DNA of 64,000 nucleotides. Source: Leishmania mexicana MHOM/GT/2001/U1103. Lineage: Eukaryota; Euglenozoa; Kinetoplastea; Trypanosomatida; Trypanosomatidae. Shown here piece by piece: positions 22,601 to 30,458 of the stretch; position 1 is the stretch's first letter, and the number at the start of each line of letters is the position of its first letter. Below the pieces are notes generated by a model. That model was not told the DNA's origin. It did no database searches and worked only from the letters and a program-made list of their open reading frames with translations. A program made the translations under genes and the position numbers. Location: positions 682,001 through 746,000 of the forward strand of contig NC_018331.1 of NCBI RefSeq assembly GCF_000234665.1. Reading direction: 5' to 3'.

Positions 22601-25600
22601 CTTCGATTCCCAACCAGACGCCTCGTCGGCGAAGTGCACAAAGAACGGGCTGTCCTTGAGCGAGTTCACGAGGGCCTGGTTGTCGCTGACCTGCGTCATA
22701 ATCTCCTTCCAGTCCGTAATGAGGCGCACCTTGCTGGCGCTCTCTGTCGGTGCCGTGAGGCTGAAAACAGCCTCGAGCGCCCACTTTCGCATGTCCTGCA
22801 GCGCCTCCCGCAGCTGGATCTCGCCGTACGCGCGGGCGTGCAGGTGCTTCAGCTCCCCCTCCTTTTCCAGAAGCTCCGAGTAGTGGTCGAGAATCACGCC
22901 GAACGTGAGGCTTGTGCTGGTCGTCTCCTTGGGTATGCTGAGGAGGCGAAACATTTCGTTCCAGTGCTCCGTCATCCACCCCTCGCCGCGAACAAACTTC
23001 AGGAGCGGTATCGCATTCGCCCAGTCCGAGATCATGTTCAGCAGATAGACCGCGATGGGGTTGTTGGCGCTGTTAGCTGTGTTCGTCGCGTTGCCGCTGT
23101 CCTTGTTCGACTTCCTCCTCTTGCCCTCCTCGGCCTCGTCCCCCGCGGCCGCGGTGTTGCTCTCCTTCATCTTCTCGAGCTTTGTTCGCCACTCCTTGCA
23201 GAAGTCCTCGAACTGAAACGTATGCGCGCGGAACGTGAGCCAGTCCTCAGCGCGCAGCTTCTCGAGCTCCGCCTCGAAGGTGTCGTAGAGCGACCACATG
23301 GCACTCGTCGCCTGCACGTCCTTCTTAGTGTCCCGCAGCACTCCAAAGACCGGCTTCACCTGCCCAAAGAACTCGCACTTTGACTCCAGCTCCTTCGCCT
23401 GGAGCTCGAGGTCAGCCAAGTCATGCAGCTGATCCTTGAGGGATAGCAGCACTTTGTGAATGACCTTGGTTTCCTTGCCCAGAAAGGCCTGCATCAGCTG
23501 CGCCTTCTGCCGCTTCCACCCGTCAGCGAAACGCTGCTCATCCTTCAGGAAGCGCTGAATGAGGCTGTTGAGGGAGACGCGCATCTTCGATACCGCAGCC
23601 TCCATCACCTTCGTGTGAGATGCCATCGCGTCCTTCATGTGGTCCCAGCGGGTGCGGGTGGCGCCTATGTCGATGGAGGTGCCGACGTGGTTGCGCAGCT
23701 CCTTGTTCTGCTCCAGCACCTCCTCCAGCTTCTTCTCGTAGATGCTTACTTGCTCCAGCGACTCCCTGTAGCGCTTATTGGCCTCTCCGACCTCGTCCAT
23801 CGTCGTTGGTTGCCGCTCCACAATGTTTGACACGCCCAGTACAAATTCGTCGATATCATTCAGCGAGGTTTGGATGTGGCGGCGTATTCCGTTCAGGAGG
23901 GCCTCCTCCAGGCGATGCAGATGCTCCTCGATGCTCGCGCGCACCGGAACGGTGCTGATGGCAAAACAGTCAATCTTCATGACGTCCTCGATCTTGCCTA
24001 TCTTCTCCCGGTGCTCCTCCACAGTATGAAAGCCCTGGCTGATCTTCCCGGCCATCTTCTCCATCCACGCATCCGCAATCGTGTCCAGGTGAGGCGAGCC
24101 GTTGATGCCGCACAGACCGACGACAATGTGCGAGCGAAACGCTTTGCGGACGCGGTTGAGCTTCGCGAAGAGCTCCATCGCCTTCATGTGCACTGTGAGG
24201 ATGCGGTCGTTGTTGGTGAGCGGCATCAAAGGGTACATCTCATACGGCGTGCTCGCGTCCTGCCGCTTGGGCTGCAATCCGCGGAAGCGCAGCGGCACGC
24301 TGACAAACTCGCGTAGTTTGACGTAGTAGGCCTCGCGGATGGCCTCCAAGCTGGGCTTGAAGTGCACAATACCCTGCCTCAGTACCAGCTCCACCTTGAA
24401 CTCCGTCATCTCCTCATGCAACCTCTCCAAGCCGCGGCGATACTGGTACTCGAGGGCCTTGTAGATCTGCCCATCCCAATACCGGCGCCAGTCGTCGTGG
24501 TCAGACAGGTGCTGCCTCGCGAGGAAATCCTCCATCCTGCTGCGCAGGTCGTCGACGGTGATGCGCCACTGCTCCATGTGCGAGGTAAGGTCGACGCCCA
24601 TGAGGGCCATCACATGCTGGCCGAACTCCTCGTGAAAACGGCGGACCTGCCGGTTGGCGTTGCTGAGGGCCTCAATTGTGTTCTGGAAGCGCAGATTCGC
24701 GCCTTCAAGTTCTTGGTAATTCGCAACGGCCACAGCCCTCGTGGCGGCGTCGTCATACAGCAACTGCAACATACTCTTTTCTATGGCAGGAAGAAGCATC
24801 CGGCGCGTGCACGGGAGAATCTGCGCAATCACGGTGTTGTGGTTGGCGACGCACTGCTGTGTGCGCAGTGCTGCGGCACAGAGGTGCTCACAGGCGCAAA
24901 TCGTGCTCTCGGTGCGGCTGCTCAGCCGCCAGAGCTGCGACGCCGTCGCCGACTTACCTTGCGCCGCGCTGTTTCCGCGATCCCCAGTGCCGCCACGGTG
25001 CCGTTCCGGGTCCTGTCGCACCTCGACATCGTTCAGCCACGCCCGCACGTTGCGCACCTCCTGCATGAACTGGCGCAGTGACAGGTGCACTGTGCACGTC
25101 AGCAGGTACGGTCGTTGCTGCTGCAGTTGTGCATCCTGAACCTTGGACACCATAACGGCATCTCGAAGCTCGAGCATCCTCTTTGCAGTCGATTCCACCG
25201 ACGCACACCAGTCCTCCATGATGACCGCCTCCTCCTGAGCTGCCTTGCGGATCAGCTCGCGCGCGTGGGCCGTCACTTTCTCCGTGAGCACATCCGTGGA
25301 GCCAAACACCTTGGCCGCCTCCTCCGGCACCATCACGCACTCCGCCACGCACCCTTTCGCCGCACGCAGCTTCTGCAGCGGCGTCGTCGCGCGCCGGCCG
25401 TTGTTCTCAAACCGCGCGTACACGCGATTCAGCTGCTCGACAAGGTACGCGGCAACGCCGTCCATCTCTCGAGTCACAGCACTGCGCACCTCGCAGAGGC
25501 GCAGCAGCGAGCGGTGCTTCCGCAGAAGACGCAGCTGCACGTCCGAAGCTGGAGATTGAAAGAGTTGCTTCACGCGGTTCCGCAGGGCGGGCTCGGCAAA

Positions 25601-27031
25601 AGAGAACTCCTTCTCAAACTGCCCAACCCGTGACTCCCACGCTGTGGCCGACACACCGCGCATGTCGACAGCATTCACCTCCGCGAAGATGTGCTCTGGA
25701 TGCAGAGTGGCCGGAATCGCCTCACCCAGTGCTTGCATGCTCGCAAGCGTCTCACGAATCCGCAGCACCGTGTGCAGGCGCTGCGCAAAGGCGTCGAAGC
25801 TCTCGTCGTGGAACATGTGCCCCTCCCAGCCGACCCAGTCCTGCCGCACCAACTGCGATACCGTCCTGTTCCACTGCTTGCACAGGTCAACAGCGCAGCT
25901 CAGCTCCTCGACAGGCATCCGCCATGGTGCTCGCCAGTCGGGGCTGTACAGTTCCACCTGGCCACGCAGGTACTCCCTCACGTCACCGAAGACGATGCTC
26001 AGCAATGACAACGTCGTGACCTTGATGCGGTCTGTGTTCGCGGCGCGGTTTTCGTTCCAGTAATGGGCCAGTGCACGGTGTACCATGCGCAGCGCCTCGG
26101 GAGCCTCGGCAAGGTTGAATGCCCTAGAACGCCACGCGGCTGGTAGTTCGGCCTCGACAGAGGTGCCGGCATTCGACGCGAGTGCCTGTGCCCACACGCG
26201 GGTCTCGATCCACACCTTCGCCAGCGCCCCTTCTGGCAGCTTCAGCGAGCTGTGCGAGTTTTGCCACATCGAGTCACCCCGGCTGCGGAAAGCCCTACCA
26301 TTCGTAGTGGACCTCGGCGCCGCGGCCGCCGCCTTATCCTCCAATTCCGAAGCGCGAGAGCGGTGGGGCGCATGCGCACCGTCAGCCGCATCGCCAAGCG
26401 GCTCGGCTTCGTCATCCGTGTCGCCGTCGGCATTAGCGGTCACCGTGACCGTCGAAGTGGCAGATCCCACGTCCTCCTCAACGGGCAAGGCAGTCTTCGA
26501 AAACGCTTTCACGCAGATCGCGCCTTGCAGCACAACGTCGCAGCGGGTCCCCTGAGGGCACAGAAGGGACGGAAACTGCACAATGGCGCGTGCGCCCTGC
26601 TTTGACTCTGCCACGACATCGTGGTAGAGCATCTCTACCATCTCCGCCACACCAGGAGCGTTTGGCAGTGCATCCACACTCGCGCTGCCATCGTCGTCCT
26701 TGCCTGGATCACTGCCTACGTCCAACGACACACCCGATTTGCGCAGCAGTTTTGCGAAGGAGACACTCTTGTCCGCCAACTTCCCAAACTGTGTCTCTTT
26801 ATCCTCGCCGGTGAGTCGCACTGAGGCAACGCGGCTGCCAGTGACATCGCGCACAAGCGCGCTGCATAGTGCCTGCACCTCCAGCTCTAGTCTGGTATCG
26901 GGCCCAAGAGGCGAAAAAGAGACCAGCAACCAACCGTCACCGCGCCGAGACTGTACATGGCCACAACGGATGTGGAAGTGGCGCTGCGCGGTGCTGACGA
27001 GCTGCGACTCAATTGAGAGAAGGCCTGACAT
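13619..27031 (-). CDS. DHC2: Cytoplasmic dynein-2 heavy chain (retrograde intraflagellar transport)
   Basis: A complete 4470-residue dynein heavy chain, the motor that moves IFT trains from flagellar tip to base. Order: tail (about 1-1250), linker, AAA1 with Walker A GPAGTGKT (Lys 1836), AAA2 GPSGSGKS (Lys 2129), AAA3 GPEGCGKG (Lys 2440), AAA4 GSTGVGRRN (Arg 2837 in place of Lys), then the stalk coiled coils (about 3050-3350) around the microtubule-binding tip, AAA5, AAA6 and a C-terminal domain ending [15 protein letters not shown] after the AAA1 P-loop, [20 protein letters not shown] and the GRR sequence in AAA4 match dynein-2 rather than cytoplasmic dynein-1 or axonemal chains (axonemal AAA1 usually reads TETTK). 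Trypanosomatids have two dynein-2 heavy chains, DHC2.1 and DHC2.2; I cannot say which this is. The ATG at 27031 begins the only long frame, and the stop at 13619 borders the strand-switch region. Confidence 0.93.
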   Translation of the reverse strand: [4470 protein letters not shown]

Positions 27032-27880
27032 GTGCGTATCCGACGGCCCGCCGGATTATCGTTGTTGTTGTTGTTTTCCTACGCGTCACTGTGTGTGTGT
27101 GTGGGTGTGTGTGCGTCGCCTCTCGCGAGACTGCCCGCCGTCTGCGCCGTCTCAAACGGGAGAGAACCGCAATAAGAAAAAATAATAATAATAATCGTTC
27201 AAACGAAAAAAAACGAAAACCGCAAGTGAGGAAGGAAAATGCACACACGAGAGGGCAGCACACACACACGCGCGCGCACGTGCATATCGTCTCTGCCTCC
27301 CCTCTCTCCCTCTGCCCTGCCCTGCCCTCTCTCTCTCTTCACGTCCCGGCGCACGGTCGACGGTGTCTGTGAGGCAAGAGAGGAAGTGAGGAGGACGCAA
27401 ATGGCGGCGGAACGGATACGAGAAAGAAAAAAATTTCTTTTATATAGAGCGCAGCAGCGATGTCGTCACGCCTGCTACGCGTCAAGGCACAGAGAGTGCG
27501 AAGGACTTTGCCTAAGGGACGCAGGAGGACACAGGGACGTACACGTACACGTACACACACACACAGCGCACGGCTACCACAGTGCTCCACCCGCGCAGAA
27601 GACGATGATGAAAACGCAGAGAGGGGGGTGGGGGGGGGAGTGTCAGCGGTGTGATGGATAAAGGAGATGGCGATGGTTGGTTGCTGATGTAGCTTCGCTA
27701 CTTGCACGTACACGAACGCATGCACACACGCACGAGCGACCACTTGAGGGCCGCGTGTAATGGCAGCGTGGGGAAGCCCAAATGAAAAAAAAGAGAGGGG
27801 CAGGGGAGGGGTGGGTAGAAGACGGCGTTGTGAATGTGGATGCGCCACCGCGTGTGCACTCAGATGGAGTGCACGCCAGC

Positions 27881-27932
27881 ATATAGATATATATATATAT
27901 ACATATATACACATACGTATATATATATATGT
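27881..27932. repeat. (TA)n-rich block
   Basis: Alternating TA with short CA/CG interruptions, partly self-complementary, so it may extrude as a cruciform or fold in RNA. Confidence 0.85.
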
Positions 27933-28697
27933 AGTCCCGTAGAGGGCAAAGGAAATGGCGGCAGCCGCAGAAATGAGGGAGGAGAGGAGGAGACACACAT
28001 CAGAAGAGTGGAGAAGGGGGGCAGGGAGGGGTAAACAGGGAAGCTGCGCATGCCTGACAAAACTCGAGAGAGAGCACCTGTCCAGGTTCTCCTGCCCTAC
28101 TCACAAGTCATCATCAAATGTGAAGACGTTTATGTTTGTGTCGTTGCGTGTGCGGTCGCCTACATGACCGCAAGCACACTGCACTCAGCTTCAGCTGCAA
28201 CAGAAGCACCACCTTAGCTTGTAGAAGACCTGATGTATCCATTGCTGACACCGTTCTAATCATCAAGAGCACCATAACGGAAGCCTCAGCACAGGTATGC
28301 ACACATACACCCACTTGACATAGCCAACCTCGATGGGTTCGATCGACCTTACGAGGAAAGGAAAAAGGGGAGAGTCAGCTAACGCAGAGGCATCCGTGTG
28401 ATGGAGGACAAGGGGAGGATCAACAAGAACGACCGCCTTTTGTTGTTGGTTTCGGGTTCACTGCACAACATCTACACAAAAAAAACGCATCGCCGCCAGT
28501 GTCGCATCCCCCCTCCTCCCCCCCCCCATACACACACCCGCCTACGCACCTTCATGCGATCGCTCTCGCTTGACCCCTGCGGTACTCCCTCTCCCTCTGT
28601 CTTTATTTGCCCCTGTTTTCCGGTCTCTCTCCTCACGCGCCAACTCTGTGAAGTTGTGGCGTCGGTTTTGCAAGGCGAACGATAACACGAAGCCAAC

Positions 28698-28731
28698 GGA
28701 GGGGGAGGGGAGGGGAGGGGAGGGGAGGGGA
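28698..28731. repeat. (GGGGA)n tract
   Basis: Six or more consecutive runs of four or five G separated by single A on the plus strand, a strong G-quadruplex candidate. The minus-strand transcript would carry the C-rich complement. Confidence 0.8.
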
Positions 28732-29474
28732 GAGACAAGGAGAGCGCTCGAGAGGTGACAAGTCACACGCAGAGGGCCGTCACAGACGGAGGAGAGACGA
28801 AACACAGGAGAGGGGAACCATAAAGCATGGCGCCACACCTTCACATAGACAACAAAGCACCAAGAAGATACCAAAAGGCACATGCATAAAGAGATACGCG
28901 GCTACACATTCCCGCCCCCTCCCCTCCTCCCACACACACACACACATATATATATATACGGATCAGGGGATGGCAAGAGGGAAGCCGCACGGAAAACACA
29001 GAGACGTACGCATGCACGCACGCACGCACGCGCGCCAGACTACCGACACGTACACGGCGGAAGCAAGAACAAATGTAAAATTTTCCTGAACCACAACACC
29101 ACCGCCAAATCGACCAAATGAGCACACGTGCGCAACGCAAAACGGGGAAAACCCTTCACCGCAAAAGCCGAGATGCAACTCCCCCTATTGCCTCTCCCCA
29201 ACCTCTCCGCAGACGGCGATTGCCGTGTGCAGCGGGGGAAGGGGGGAGGGTGACGGCATGCTTTGGCACTCGTGCGAGCCACCGCTTCTAGCCCCGCCTC
29301 CTCACCACCCCACCTCACCCATACCAAGAGTCCAAGTGCAGCGTCGAAGGTTGAATGGGAGAAGAAAGGGTGCGGAACGCGAAAACACGCATAGGCGCAA
29401 GGATGCCTCCACACTCCCCATGAATGCACAAGATACCGAAAACAAAAAACACAAGTGTGGGTGAGAAAAAAGTC

Positions 29475-29955
29475 CGTGCGACACCTCTGCTGCCCGCTGT
29501 TGTGGTCACCTGTGTCTAACGTGTGCCTCTCCCCCTCCCCATCTCCTGCCATACAAGTTCAGCCACACTCTACACACACACATGAACGGCCCCCTGTCAC
29601 ACGCCCCCCCCCCTTCATCGCGTGGCGCCGCCAACCTTGGGGTGGCGCAGGCTCCCCCATCAGTTGGCAGTGTGAGGGCCCGGTGGGATACACTCAAGTC
29701 GTGCGGACACGTTGCCCATCATGTGGATGGCACAAGCGTGTTCACTCTTGCAGGTCGCTCCGACGCAACATCATCCAGGGCCGGCCCGCCGACATCCGTA
29801 GCGATGTATCGCTCTGACCCCCCGCGCGTCGTGGGTGCTTGGCCTTGTCGTCACCAGAAGTGGTTCGGCAGTGGCAGGGGTAAGAGGGGGAGGCTCTGCT
29901 TAGCTTCCCCACAGAGTCGGGGTGTACTGGGCCCGTGAGGATACCACGCACTGAG
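29475..29955 (+). mobile_element. SIDER-like degenerate retroposon, copy A
   Basis: About 481 bp almost identical to copy B at 54135-54613: two substitutions (near 29481 and 29699) and a 2-nt difference in one C-run (10 C here, 8 C there). Similarity stops abruptly at both ends (CGTGCG...CACTGAG). It starts about 500 nt downstream of the TBCCD1 stop, so it lies in the 3'UTR of a minus-strand transcript, the typical position of Leishmania SIDER elements, which are known to influence mRNA stability or translation. It has no coding capacity. The SIDER name is inferred from size, position and recurrence. Confidence 0.7.
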
Positions 29956-30458
29956 CTGCTCAGAGCTGACTGTGAACGAGAAGAAAACATATATATATAT
30001 GTATGTATCTACTCCAGACACCATTGCCTCAGCAGAGAGAGAGTACACCTGCTGGAGGCAAGCGAAGGAAAAGTGAGAGCGGCAAAGGACCGCCGTTCAA
30101 GCGACACTCCATGGGCCAGTTGGTGATCTGAAAAAAAAGATGCAGAGGAGAGAGGTGTCGAAGCGGGCGAGCCACAACATATGCATGCACTCCTTTCCTT
30201 GCAACAGTCCCATAGGTCAGCACTCCTTGTATCTGGCCCCTTCTATGTCGCCCTGTGGCCCTCTCTCCCCTTCCCTTCGAACTTCGATGCCAAAAGCCCG
30301 CTCATGCGTTTTGTCTTCCTCCCTCCCTCCCCTCTCCTGCACTGCTTGGGCCACTTCAGCTCAACAGCGAATCGAGCTTCGGAGAGGCCCCACACGATGG
30401 CCCACACACCCAGCCACACACGCATCTCTCTCTCTTCTCTCGCCACATTCTATGCCCC

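Larger units (their letters stand above)
27032..30458 (-). other. Spacer between TBCCD1 and the dynein-2 gene
   Basis: No coding signal. From right to left (transcription direction) it holds the TBCCD1 3'UTR with SIDER-like copy A, then G-rich, (CA)n and (TA)n repeats, and the A/G-rich plus strand at 27170-27240, which is a polypyrimidine tract in the minus-strand transcript and the likely spliced-leader acceptor zone for dynein-2. Confidence 0.6.

Noticed and set aside
28320..28350. B-box-like GGTTCGATCGACC on the plus strand
   Set aside because: No A-box at a suitable distance upstream and no terminator T-run.
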